Assembly: GCA_039566865.1 (NCBI GenBank) | Contig: CM076951.1 | Location: forward strand, 12,843,484 to 12,907,483 | DNA: 64,000 nt | Direction of reading: 5' to 3' | Origin: Aurelia coerulea | Lineage: Eukaryota; Cnidaria; Scyphozoa; Semaeostomeae; Ulmaridae | In this document: positions 1-10,756 of the stretch, piece by piece | How positions within the stretch are numbered: the first letter of the stretch is position 1 | How the letters are laid out: every line of letters starts with the position of its first letter | Notes under the pieces: generated by a model | Database searches by the model: none | What the model was told of the DNA's origin: nothing | What the model saw: only the letters and a program-made list of their open reading frames with translations | Made by a program: the position numbers and the translations under genes

Positions 1-94
1 CCCACTAAATACCAAACACATAAGAACCTAGTTAGGCTGATTTGCAAAATTGTAGGTTCTTATACACAGGTTTTTAATACGCGGGTTTTTACTG
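1..94. mobile_element. Right end of a pogo/mariner-like MITE
   Basis: The window opens inside an element whose border reads GGTTTTTACTG followed by TA at 95-96. Its inward sequence (AAGAACC blocks, ACCCGCG) matches the ends of the complete TA-flanked MITE at 34425-34853, so this is the right end of the same loose family. Only one end is inside the window. The TA target is seen; the superfamily is inferred. Confidence 0.5.
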
Positions 95-96
95 TA

Positions 97-1890
97 TCTT
101 TGAGCAGTGACATGGCGCCTTGTCAACAATTCATCGCTATGTTCCACCCCTTCATCCTCATTCACCACAACTTCCTCAACTAAATCTATTGGTATTGCTC
201 CAACTTCTTCATTGCTACTATTCATGACTCCCTGCCTTGTTATATCATCCATTAACACATCTTCCCCTATAACCTCTGCATCTCTGTCTTCAACAACTCC
301 TTCGTCTACTGCTACTACTCCAACATCTGCACCCCCACCTTCAACCCCCTCCATTAAACCACCTGCAGCAAGACTGAATTATGTTTTTGCCGCTGACCGA
401 CAGGACCTTGCGCCCCCGCATCTGTGAATCTGGAAAGTTGCCAGGAAAAACAAACAATAGACTTTCGAAGATTCCTGACCCCTGGGAATTGGCCTATTGT
501 CTTTGGTACTTGGTGAAATGCACAGGTTGGAAGTTAAAGATTACTTGGACGAGAGCTGAAGTTAATCAAACATTTTAAAGGGCTCCAAACACGTGGAATA
601 GATATCATTGTGATTGTCACAAAAGACGAAGAATTCAAGGATTTAATGTTTTGTAAAATACTCTAAAACTGGCCGCAGCCTTTTCACCATCATCTCTGAA
701 ATCCTTCTCCAAGATCTGAGCAACATTTTGAGCCAGGTGAGCTATTCGGAAAAATAGGGGATCATACTTCAATTTTTTATCGAAGTACCGGTGATCTTCA
801 CATGGTTATTGGCCTAAGTATTTTGGTCTGCCAAAGTAAACCCTCATAGTGTTCAAAATCCTTGAAATAAACAAGCAGTCAAATTATTTTTGAAGAGGTA
901 GATACTTTGTTGTTTATTTCATTGAATTGCAAGCCTATTTGACTCTTCTGAGCCTCACAAGCCAAGAAATTTCAAGGTTACTAGATTTGGGTTCAAAAAT
1001 AGTGAGAAAAAATTGATCGAATTTCTATGTAATTTGCAAAAAATCTGGCCGCAGCCTTTTCAGGAAACTTTTTGTATTGATCGAAATTTTATTTGGCTGT
1101 CAGAAAATCGTATCGGTACCGCCGGGAAAATAGGGGATGACATTGTAAAAATTAGATATCTACGTGTTGGTTTTATGCTGATTTCCCAGCCAGCCATCTT
1201 TGTTTGTTTACAATCTAGCAGCCGCAAACAATGGAAAGCAACGACAACAGCTCAAGGTGAAGTCAAAATTATACCCCCGTCCTTAGCCTATGTTAGTATT
1301 GATTACTTGATGTTTGGTTTGATGTACCAGGGGGTCAGTTTATGATAGATTGGGCCAAACTTCTCGTTGTTTTGAAGTATATCGCAAATTTCTTGTGACA
1401 TCGATTTCACGTTTGTATTCCCTTTATGGCAAATTGGTCGTTGAGCAAAGCTAATTTTTTACGTTTTACAGAACAATTTTTACTTCAAGGTAAGCATGAC
1501 TGCGTTCAGAAAATATTACTCGCTCATCGATGTTACTCGCAGTGACGCACGTCGGACGGGAAGTTTTAGTCCATCGAAGGGTTAGTTGAGAGAGCAGAAA
1601 CTCCACGCTTTGCAAGAGATTTTCATTGCCAAGAATTAAATAATTTGATTTCTTTGCAACATTGGTTTGCGATTAATAAACTGGGTAAAACTCCGCAGGT
1701 TCCTTGTGTGTATTTAAACTGGCTTGTTTTTGTTTTGGTTTGTTCTCCGCATTTCAAAGTAAGCTCTTTCTTTGTGACCTTCACCTATGCTGGCTGTTGT
1801 TGCTGTTTGCTGTGTTCACCTTCCTCCTTATCATCATCATTTTCCACGATGGAGTTTATGAACAGAATACGGGATGAGCCAGAAGAAAGT
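97..1890. other. Stretch without a recognisable gene
   Basis: Positions 107-354 are low-complexity; read on the minus strand they give an acidic Val/Glu/Asp-rich peptide that runs into the MITE end and could be a fragment of a gene, but no domain is visible. An 18-bp direct repeat (CTGGCCGCAGCCTTTTCA) occurs near 668 and 1045. The rest is AT-rich with no long reading frame. Confidence 0.4.
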
Positions 1891-1894
1891 TCCC

Positions 1895-2100
1895 ACTTTT
1901 GAAAATTCATAGCATCAAGAGTGCTAAGTGGATTGGAGTGAATCAATATTTGCTTGACAGCCAAAAGATCGAAGTATTTTTGTGATTTTTCTCGCGTTCT
2001 TAAGAGCATTGGAAAAATTGCTAAATTTAAGCTTACAAAAACTTGATGGTTGCAAAATGACTGAAAAATGCCTAAAATGCTTGATCAAATCATAAAGGAT
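1895..2100. repeat. Dispersed repeat, copy 1
   Basis: This stretch resembles 63405-63600: both run through ATTCATAGCA, a GATTGGAGTGAA block, an AAAATGCC block and CTTGATCAAATC in the same order and spacing. The copies are clearly diverged. No coding capacity is visible, so it is an old interspersed repeat of unknown class. Confidence 0.5.
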
Positions 2101-2639
2101 CGTGTATCGATGTCAGTATCGATGAGATTTCCACAATGAAGAATTATTTCCTCTTTTCAAGAGACAAGCTCTCAAAAATTTCGAAATGTAAGGAGATGGT
2201 GGTTAATTTGAAGAGTGACTACAATTTAGCCATTTACCTGTGCATCGCTAGCAACTTATAAAAAAGGAGATACAGACAATTTATTTGCACATGAAAGTAC
2301 GCTTGGCACCCCTCTCTTTCTCTTGGCAGCCCCCCCCAACTTTAGAAAAATAATCGAAAATGAGCCCCTATCGGGCAAAAAAATGCCCTCAGTCGGGCAA
2401 AAATTATGCCAAACTAAACAATCAGTTGGGCAGCCCCCCTAGATTTTTTCTTCCCGTACGCTTATGATCAGAAGATATAATTAAGGAATATGAATAACTG
2501 AATTTGAACTGAATCTTCAGTATAGTTTCAATATGCAATAATACATTGTGTGTTGTGCACACCAATCTTTCCTTGTGCTTTCAAAATTAGACTTCTTTCG
2601 TGTGATATGCTGTGTAGGCTCTCCAAGCCAGGTACTGAC

Positions 2640-2745
2640 GCTACGCACCCTGGACTTGCTACAAGTCTCTCTCGCGGAAAAACGGGGGGAGGAAAAAATA
2701 GCGAGAGAGACTTGTAATAACTGGCAAGCTCATTAATATTCATGA
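2640..2745. repeat. Palindromic MITE-like stretch upstream of the 2.9-kb gene
   Basis: An inverted repeat pairs GACTTGCTACAAGTCTCTCT (about 2653) with AGAGAGACTTGTAATAAC (about 2703), separated by a purine-rich loop, and is followed by ATTAATATTCATGAG. GACTTGCTACAAGTCTC recurs at 28111. It lies about 150 bp upstream of the start codon at 2876 and could overlap that gene's promoter region, but no promoter element is identified. Confidence 0.4.
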
Positions 2746-2875
2746 GGTATCGAGCCTCGCTTCCGTGTCACGGATGACGGGGGCTGTGTCGTCATTTTTG
2801 GGCATCCCGCCACTTGAGGAAAAACGCGCAAATGTTGAAAACTCATATCCCACGTGAAAATAATCATCTTGCAAA

Positions 2876-4721
2876 ATGGCGTCGCCGGTGAGAACTCCAA
2901 GAAAAGCTATCAGCTTTATATCACCGAGCAGCAGTGAAAGGATATGTATTGTGTGTGGTTGTGACTTAAATAAATATAAAGATCCCACGACAGTTACAAT
3001 TAGACTGTGGAAAACGAAAGGATGCCAAACTACTTCAAGTGCTGCCTGTGAGATGTTAGAACGATTTTTCAAAACCAAAATGGATCAACAATTAGATTTG
3101 AAAGTGATATGTAAAAACTGCCTGCGAGAAATTAAGAACTGCGAGCAGAAATTAATTTGTCTAAATGAGAAATTTCAAAACACAAGAACAGAAGCTCGGG
3201 CAAAATTTACAAGAACAAAGTTCAAGCGATGCCCAAGGTTTTATGGAAGCCCCTCAAAGAAGCGATTAAAATTTTCAGCTGCAGAAAGCAAGGAAAAGCA
3301 AGAGCTGTCTGTCCTCAAACAACGAGCACTACCAATTCCACTGGGAGAAGAAATGCCTGTGGAAGAAGCTGGATTAAAAGTAACGGTAAGTGTGGAAATC
3401 AGGTTCAAGAGGAAGGTATTTTAATGCACAGTTTAGCCTTCGTGGTATCCTTCTATGGTAAAATTCATGAATTATTTTCTGAAGAAAGAAACATTTAGTA
3501 GGGTGGCTATTGATTTATTTTATCGATGCCTCCACAGCAGTGGTTCAAATTCTTTTGTCCTTGTAATAGCCTGCAGAAGCTCTACGTTTCATTTAGCATA
3601 AATATGAATTTATTTCATATTCATATCTATAAATATGCTCATTGAACAGTTGTGTTTTTATCATTTCTTTCTATTTTATTTTGATGATGGTTTAGTTTAT
3701 TATGAATTTATTTCTTATTATTGTCCTTGTCTCATTTCAGTTGATGCACGAAAGTCATGGCATTGTTTGCAAAGCATCTGTACCAAAGAAACTGGTGCCA
3801 CTGTTCCAGCTTGCTTTGAGACAAAACACAGTTGGATTAGTGAGACATGTTTATAGTGATTCCATAGCTAGGAAAGAAATAATTGAACTTGTCTCAAAAG
3901 ACATAAACAAGGAGCTACATGGACTCTGCTCTGACAAAGGTAGCAAATTTAAAACAAAATCTGTGAGTTTGTTGCAAGAAAATATTAACTTTGAATCACA
4001 ATTCCAAGAACTACAAGAAAAGACACCTACTTATGCCAGAGTTTTGATCGCAGCTGGTGTCAATGAGAGAAATGTTAAAAGAAATAAATTAAAAACAAAA
4101 GCTTCTCTCATTCCTGCTTTAATGTCAGCAACAGGAATAATACTGAACAGCAGAAGTAATGAGATGAATACACATGCAGTTCTTATGGGACTTTTATTAA
4201 AAAGAGCAGGGTGCAAGAAAATGATGTTCAAAAGGCTAAATGGAATTCATGCCTGTGTATCTTATCAAGAAGTTCTGAAAAGGCAAACGCAAATGGGAAT
4301 AGATTTCAGTCAGGAGGTCTTAAACTGGAAAGAGGACATCGAAAAGCTTGCACCAAATGAGAGTGTCCCAAATACTACAATGAAATACAGCCTTGCAGGT
4401 GACAATGTGGATATCAAAGCTAAGGCCCGACACACTTCTAGGAGTCATGGCAATGCAAGTCATCATTTGTTCAACATGATAGCTTATAATCATCGTATTC
4501 CAGAGGTCAGCCATGAGTATGGATATCACACAGGAAATTCAATAAAACCATCACTTTTGCTGCCAAATGTAGATGACAACAAGGCACTCAGACAAGAATT
4601 CAGATATCTGGTTGCTAACACTCTTACAGCCCACTGCAAGGAACTGCAGTGGATGGATAAATATATTCAAAAACATCTAACCCATGAACACATGGAATTT
4701 TCTAAATGTAAATCAAAAGTT
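2876..4721 (+). CDS. Cys-rich DUF6589-type protein, 5' two exons (partial)
   Basis: Exon 1 is 2876-3385 (170 codons, start in a good context AAAATGGCG) and ends at a GTAAGT donor; exon 2 is 3741-4721 after CTCATTTCAG and ends at a GTGAGT donor. Both junctions are phase 0, so the frame continues for 497 codons. Exon 1 contains a ZAD-like Cys pattern (C-x2-C near residue 24, C-x2-C near residue 80). Exon 2 contains a motif SLAGDNVDIKAK followed by an Arg-His-rich stretch. I associate that arrangement with multicopy metazoan proteins that carry DUF6589 further downstream; this is memory of the family, not a search. No third exon is found before the window features change at 8.2 kb; the satellite array lies where the next intron would be. 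Probably part of a transposon-derived family. The role is unknown. Confidence 0.6.
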
Positions 4722-5095
4722 GTGAGTACCATATGTCTAATACATTATACTCTTTCTCCTTGAGTGTGCTAGGTCACTTTGCCAAGACCTTAGTTGAACA
4801 ATTTTGTCTTCAAAGCTTGAAGCTTTTTGTTAATAAACAGATAAAGTTACTAATTGGAGAGGATGAACAACGTTTAAGGCTCGTAAAATTATCCTAGTCG
4901 GCAAATAAAGGGGCACAGGAATAGAAGAAAAAGAATTCATTCAATGTTCAAGAAGGAATGAGGAGTCATTGCACACTATTCCCTCATTCTTGGATAACAG
5001 ATTATGTAGAATTTCATGGTTTACAATAAATTTGATTTTAAAAAGCTATTTTAGATATCATTGAATGAATTGGTCAATTGACCAGATGAAAACCA
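4722..5095. other. Intron-like sequence, no feature seen
   Basis: AT-rich sequence between the last visible donor of the DUF6589-type gene and the satellite array. No reading frame or repeat was recognised. Confidence 0.4.
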
Positions 5096-6740
5096 CCTGT
5101 AAACTGGAGAGAAACAAATAAATGATTGATTTAACCATCAAAGTTAATAGTATTTTAGATTTCAAGACAAGTTATTTATCATTGCAATGTTGGTACACTG
5201 GTGAAGAATCGCGTCTGAGGCCACTTTTCGAAGGGTGAAATTTTTACCTGGAAAACCTATAAGCACAATGAAAATGCCTGTAAACTGGAGAGGAACAAGT
5301 AAATGATTGATTTAACCATCAAAATTAATAGTATTTTAGATTTCAAGACAAGTTATTTATCGTTGCAATGTTGGTACACTGGTGAAGAATCGCGTCTGAG
5401 GCCACTTTTCGAAGGGTGAAATTTTTACCTGGAAAACCTATAAGCACAATGAAAATGCCTGTAAACTGGAGAGGAACAAGTAAATGATTGATTTAACCAT
5501 GAAAATTAATAGTATTTTAGATTTCAAGGCAAGTTATTTATCGTTGCATTGTTGGTACATTGGTGAAGAATCGCTTCTGAGGCCACTTTTCGAAGGGTGA
5601 AATTTTTACCTGGAAAACCTACAAACACAATGAAAATGCCTGTAAACTGGAGAGGAACAAGTAAATGATTGATTTAACCATCAAAATTAATAGTATTTTA
5701 AATTTCAAGACAAGTTATTTATCGTTGCAATGTTGGTACATTGGTGAGGAATCGCGTCTGAGGCCACTTTTCGAAGGGTGAAATGTTTACCTGGAAAACC
5801 TATAAGCACAATGAAAATGCCTGTAAACTGGAGAGAAACAAATAAATGATTGATTTAACCATCAAAATTAATAGTATTTTAAATTTCAAGACAAGTTATT
5901 TATCGTTGCAATGTTGGTACACTGGTGAAGAATCGCGTCTGAGGCCACTTTTCGAAGGGTGAAATTTTTACCTGGAAAACCTATAAGCACAATGAAAATG
6001 CCTGTAAACTGGAGAGGAACAAGTAAATGATTGATTTAACCATCAAAATTAATAGTATTTTAGATTTCAAGACAAGTTATTTATCGTTGCAATGTTGGTA
6101 CATTGGTGAGGAATCGCGTCTGAGGCCACTTTTCGAAGGGTGAAATTTTTACCTGGAAAACCTATAAGCAGAATGAAAATGCCTGTAAACTGGAGAGGAA
6201 CAAGTAAATGATTGATTTAACCATCAAAATTAATAGTATTTTAGATTTCAAGGCAAGTTATTTATCGTTGCATTGTTGGTACATTGGTGAAGAATCACTT
6301 CTGAGGCCACTTTTCGAAGGGTGAAATTTTTACCTGGAAAACCTATAAGCACAATTAAAATGCCTGTAAACTGGAGAGGAACAAGTAAATGATTGATTTA
6401 ACCATCAAAATTAATAGTATTTTAGATTTCAAGACAAGTTATTTATCGTTGCAATGTTGGTACATTGGTGAGGAATCGCGTCTGAGGCCACTTTTCGAAG
6501 GGTGAAATTTTTACCTGGAAAACCTATAAGCACAATGAAAATGCCTGTAAACTGGAGAGGAACAAGTAAATGATTGATTTAACCATCAAAACTAATAGTA
6601 TTTTAGATTTCAAGGCAAGTTATTTATCGTTGCATTGTTGGTACATTGGTGAAGAATCGCTTCTGTGGCCACTTTTCGAAGGGTGAAATTTTTACCTGGA
6701 AAACCTATAAGAACAATGAAAATGCCTGTAAACTGGAGAG
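5096..6740. repeat. 181-bp satellite array, nine full units
   Basis: CCTGTAAACTGG recurs at 5096, 5277, 5458, 5639, 5820, 6001, 6182, 6363, 6544 and 6725, exactly 181 bp apart every time. Units differ by linked substitutions: type A has CACTGGTGAAGAATCGCG, type B has CATTGGTGAAGAATC with CTTCTG plus AAGGCAAG and a CATTG change, type C has CATTGGTGAGGAATCGCG. The order is A A B C A C B C B, so the last four units form a C-B dimer repeated twice. Complete length uniformity with few substitutions points to recent amplification by unequal exchange. No open frame crosses the array. Confidence 0.93.
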
Positions 6741-6896
6741 AAAGAACCAAAATATACTTTTGATACTATTTTAATCTCTATTTGCATTGATTACTAGGTT
6801 TTATTCGTCCCTGTATTGACAGTGGTTTCCTAAGTCGATTCAACCTCGATTTCAGGTGAATCGTCATGGAATTGTCATGTTCAGATAAATCGATCT

Positions 6897-6933
6897 GCAT
6901 TTAGACTATCATTGAGACAAGTCACAATGAACA
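6897..6933. repeat. 37-bp direct repeat, copy 1
   Basis: The 37 bases starting GCATTTAGACTATCATTGAG are repeated without change at 7442-7478. The pair flanks the LTR-like segment plus about 35 bp on its left. It is far too long to be a normal target-site duplication. Confidence 0.8.
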
Positions 6934-6967
6934 CCTTAATCAGAGGAGACTTAGTAAAGAGGCAGTG

Positions 6968-7433
6968 TTGGGCAAAAGTTGAATTCTTTTGAACCACAAT
7001 TAAACACACATAACCAGATAATATACCACAAACCTAATTAATACTATTAACTAAACTACAAATAATTACATACAATTGTTATGTAATTGTCCCCTAAAAG
7101 TTGAGCTACTGAAATGCTATTACAGAAAGTGGTGGGAGGGTGAGGTTCATAAAAACTCAGCTAGCAGGCCATGAGACTAAAAAGTGCTGTTTCTATGGTG
7201 GGCAGACCTTATATACCAGTTCTAGATATACCCAAATAAGGCTACTACCCGCTCAAGGGGGAGGTTCCCACAATTCTGATTGGTGGGAAGCTAGCATGCA
7301 AGTCATGAGTTGACCAGGTATGTGACTCATGATGCCTGATTTTCTTGTGGTCCATGATGCCCGATGATCTTGTGACTGCTGACTGCTCAATTTGTAGGCT
7401 ACTCCCTAAGAGTATTCAACTTTATTTGCCCTA
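6968..7433 (-). mobile_element. Candidate solo LTR
   Basis: On the minus strand the segment begins TGTAGGGCAAATAAAGTTGA and ends GAATTCAACTTTTGCCCAAC plus A, giving TG...CA borders with partial inverted symmetry over about 20 bp, the shape of a retroviral-type LTR of 466 bp. A TATATAAGG box lies about 220 bp into it. I could not match a 4-6 bp target duplication outside the borders (GGCAG versus CTCCC), so the call is tentative. Confidence 0.35.
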
Positions 7434-7441
7434 CACTCCCA

Positions 7442-7478
7442 GCATTTAGACTATCATTGAGACAAGTCACAATGAACA
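7442..7478. repeat. 37-bp direct repeat, copy 2
   Basis: Exact copy of 6897-6933, 545 bp downstream. Confidence 0.8.
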
Positions 7479-8248
7479 TATAAATTTTACCTACCTCTAC
7501 AAAATGCAACCAGGATAAACAACTGCTTGAAATTTTCCAATTTTTTAAGAAATGTACTCCTCAGATGTTTGGATATATGAATTTGGAAGCCGGTTAAATA
7601 TCTCCAGGTTTGGCAGAGTTATGGCCTCTCCAATTCACACACAACCGGTAAGGCACTGAACCAATTGAGCAATAGAAATTCTGGCCAAGGGACAATAGTA
7701 ATAACAAAAGTGATTGTTGTAAGAACAACCTGGAAACGTCAAAATTTGCATTTTCAATTGTTCTTGCTATTGTCTTTCTGTTAAATTTTCTTTTGTTCAA
7801 GATTCAATGCCCCTACAGTTTTCATGTGAATAGAAAAGGTCTACAAAGGATTGTGTGTGAATTTCAACACATGTGGCAAAATATCTTATTTATAAAATTC
7901 AAAAGAGGTTTTATGAGAGGTTTTATCACCTGACTTGAAGTAGCGTAAACAGACTTCAACAAACCTTCACCTATTTGGTGCATTGGAGAGGCAATTAGCT
8001 CCACAAAACCTAGAGATACATAGAACCTGGGGCATTCAAAATTATATACCCAAACATCTGGAGAGTAGATTCATTGAAAAAATTGGGAAATTCTCAGCAA
8101 TTTTTTGCCCTGGTTGTGTTTGATGAAGGCAGGTAAAATTTAGAAAAAATCTTCAAAGTTTTCTTTTGTCTTGGATTCTTCGGTCCGTGAAAATGGGACA
8201 TTTGAGGTTTCGGCCATGGGCCACCAGCATGTGACCAAAGACAACATC

Positions 8249-9700
8249 TATGGAGTTATATCGATGTCAAAATTCAAAATCCGAATTCGGAATGCAACAT
8301 TGCAGTTTGACAATGTGAGATCCTAGTTTGGAATGCAGAATAGGAGTTTGTAATGTAAAAACTCAATTCACAATGTCACACAAAGCAAGCAATTATCAAT
8401 CAATTCACGATATCAATTTGACAAGTCACCAAAGCAACGGCCCAATGCATCAAGTCAAACATGAAAGGCAAAATGACAATTCAGAATGGTAATGCATTGC
8501 GCTCCCTTATATTTTGGCGGGAAATCGTCAACATGTGCTCTTTCATAAATCATGGCATCTTCCAGTAATTCGGAACCTAATGGCGAACTGTTGCAACGGT
8601 TTTGCGAGTATACAAAGAATGCCCTCACAGAGTGTTTGAGAAACTTTGAAGAAGGGAAGAGTTTAGACTACATTTCATATCGCTTTGAACATACCTTGTT
8701 GACTGTGATGCAAATGGAGTTTGTGAATGATGGGCCTAACGAATTTATTGTAACTTTACGCCAGTTATTATTGGAAGCTCGTGAAATCCTAGAGAATCTT
8801 CTTCACGATGCGTACTCGCATGAAGCATCCGACAGGCTAGTCTTCGTATCTGGGGAGCCTGGTCGACCATCTTTTGAGATTGGACGTGAAATTTTACAGT
8901 TTTATGTTGAAAATGGTTTCAACTCACGTCGTATCTCAGAGATGCTTGGCGTTAGCAAGAGCACAGTTTTTCGACGACTGAGAGCATACAGTTTGTCCAC
9001 AAAATCTGAAGGGGTTTATATTGCAGATGAAGAAGTGGATAAAGAAGTTGCTTTGGCCGTAAAAGATTTCCCATATTTTGGCATAAGACGAATGAAAGGT
9101 TTGCTGCGGTCAAAGAACATCGATATTTCCTGGCAAAGAATAAGAAATTCAATGTGGCGCGTAGATCCTAATGGAATGTTCTTACGGTCTCTGAATTTGA
9201 CTTTGTTCACTGCTACCACTTCCCAAGTTCGAGCCTGAGTGTACAAGTTGTATTGCATTCCTCAACAACGTAGCTATCCTCTCACAATCTATCACTATTG
9301 CATTCTGTTGCGAGGCGCTCTGCCCGTCCTTATCGCTATTGCTATCCATCACAAATGACACACACGGTCGGAAGATCACGTGCTGAGCTTCCCGCCAAAA
9401 TATAAGGGAGCCGGAGCGCAATGCATTACCATTCTGAATTGTCATTTTGCCTTTCATGTTTGACTTGATGCATTGGGCCGTTGCTTTGGTGACTTGTCAA
9501 ATTGCAATGGATATTAGTATTGATAAAATTGATATTATGAATTGATAAATTGCTTGCTTTATGTTCATTGTGACATTGTGAATTGAGTTTTTACATTACA
9601 AACTCCTATTCTGCATTCCAAACTAGGATCTCACATTGTCAAACTGCAATGTTGCATTCCGAATTCGGATTTTGAATTTTGACATCGATATAACTCCATA
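8249..9700. mobile_element. 1.45-kb element with ~300-bp terminal inverted repeats
   Basis: The left arm (8249 to about 8525) and right arm (about 9378 to 9700) are inverted copies: the outer ~140 bp are virtually identical, starting TATGGAGTTATATCGATGTC, and the inner part differs mainly by small indels. ATC immediately flanks both ends, a possible 3-bp target duplication. Between the arms lies the integrase-like reading frame 8552-9238. On the opposite arm a second, diverged start region (9182-9345, minus strand, beginning MDSNSDKDG) mirrors the first one. The arms therefore include the promoter and start region of the gene. Superfamily not identified. Confidence 0.85.
8552..9238 (+). CDS. 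Integrase-like protein, N-terminal half only (HTH domains)
   Basis: A 228-residue frame starts at an ATG just inside the left inverted repeat. Residues ~1-100 are unassigned and alpha-helical in character. From GRPSFEIG (about 107) there is a resolvase/recombinase-type helix-turn-helix with SRRISEMLGVSKSTVFRRL, then a second segment (FPYFGIRRMKGLLRSKNIDI ... RVDPNG) like the HTH that precedes the catalytic core in integrase-like proteins common in cnidarians. In that family a DDE core beginning WHIDGxHK normally follows; here the frame diverges after RVDPNG and stops 19 residues later, so the catalytic residues are absent. It could bind DNA but not cut it. It may be a dead remnant or a regulatory/non-autonomous product. 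Confidence 0.65.
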   Translation: MASSSNSEPNGELLQRFCEYTKNALTECLRNFEEGKSLDYISYRFEHTLLTVMQMEFVNDGPNEFIVTLRQLLLEAREILENLLHDAYSHEASDRLVFVSGEPGRPSFEIGREILQFYVENGFNSRRISEMLGVSKSTVFRRLRAYSLSTKSEGVYIADEEVDKEVALAVKDFPYFGIRRMKGLLRSKNIDISWQRIRNSMWRVDPNGMFLRSLNLTLFTATTSQVRA

Positions 9701-9876
9701 ATCGTCAAGGTCAAGGAATCGACAGGAATCATAGTCGGGCCGCATATTTTATGTGCTAAGTCTTGTGTATTCCCTTTTACTGTTTGTTAGTGTTGTAGTG
9801 ACGACTTGAAATCAAAAGGGTCAGATAGAATCGCAAGTTTGAAGCCCTTTTTTCTTGTAGACAATTGTGGGCTTAA

Positions 9877-10752
9877 CCCTAATCCACATGGGGGAGGGTG
9901 GATTCCACCCCCCCCCCTCAAGGTTTTATTTGCCGCGTTTTTAAACGACATTTGCTATGTCCCCCAGCCTCCCTGACTTTTACTAATTATCTATTAGCCA
10001 CATTTGGTGGAAAAATTTTTGAACAATAGGACGCATGGGTCACGTGACATGCCTATATTTGGAAGGAGGTAGCAACAAAATCATTGTTTTCAATGATTTC
10101 AATGGAATTATTTGATTGAATTATGAAGTATTATACAGCAAATGAATCAGCAAACAAAGGGCTTCAATTTGATATCGGAATTTCTGGAATTTGATGATGT
10201 CAGCATTTTTTTATAATGACGTCATTTTGGCCGCCATTTTGGACTAATTAGCAATTTTTTCAAGTTTTTTCGAACTTTTTCAATGAAAAACACTCTAATG
10301 ATACATTTATCATAGATAATCACCATTTTGCAGGTTCTTTTGGTCTCTTTTTACATAGAATAAATTAATCGCACAAATGACGTCATAAGAATCGGCTAAT
10401 TTCTGCCAAAATTTCACTCCAAAATCGTTATTTTCAATAAAATAATATTTTATCACCATTTTTTTTGACAAACTGAACCAAAAACTGCATAAAGTTCGCG
10501 CAAAATCTTCATTAAACTTGAATTCAACTTGGAAGCCTGATTTTCACAGATTTTCAGCTTTGGACGTCACTGTGACGTCACAAGGCGTGGCAGCCACACC
10601 CAAATTACGCTACAAGCCTGCAAATTACCTGTTCTATAACTGTGCCAAGTTGTATTGAATTCGGATGCGTCTAAGGCAATTTTCAGAGGGGGGGTGGAAA
10701 GCACCCCCCCCCCCATAGATAGTAGCTCGAAAAAAGCCCATATGGATTAGGG
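9877..10752. mobile_element. piggyBac-like TTAA MITE, copy 1 (876 bp)
   Basis: Borders read TTAA-CCCTAATCCA at the left (TTAA 9873-9876) and TGGATTAGGG-TTAA at the right (TTAA 10753-10756). Each end carries a hairpin of a G tract and a C tract around a short spacer (GGTGGATTCCACC on the left, GGTGGAAAGCACC on the right). There is no transposase. A copy of 875 bp with similar internal sequence (GTCACGTGACA, GACGTCA blocks, GCCATTTTGG) is at 48294-49168. TTAA duplication and a CCC start are piggyBac hallmarks. Confidence 0.88.
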
Positions 10753-10756
10753 TTAA

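Larger units (their letters stand above)
6746..8248. other. Non-coding stretch between satellite and TIR element
   Basis: AT-rich sequence with no protein-coding signature. It holds the LTR-like segment and the 37-bp direct repeats listed separately; apart from these nothing is recognised. Confidence 0.4.

Noticed and set aside
107..427. Ser/Thr-rich plus-strand frame
   Set aside because: Low-complexity complement of an acidic minus-strand stretch; no domain or splice support.
5096..6740. CRISPR-like regular repeat array
   Set aside because: The period is 181 bp with no unique spacers, in a eukaryotic context; it is a satellite.
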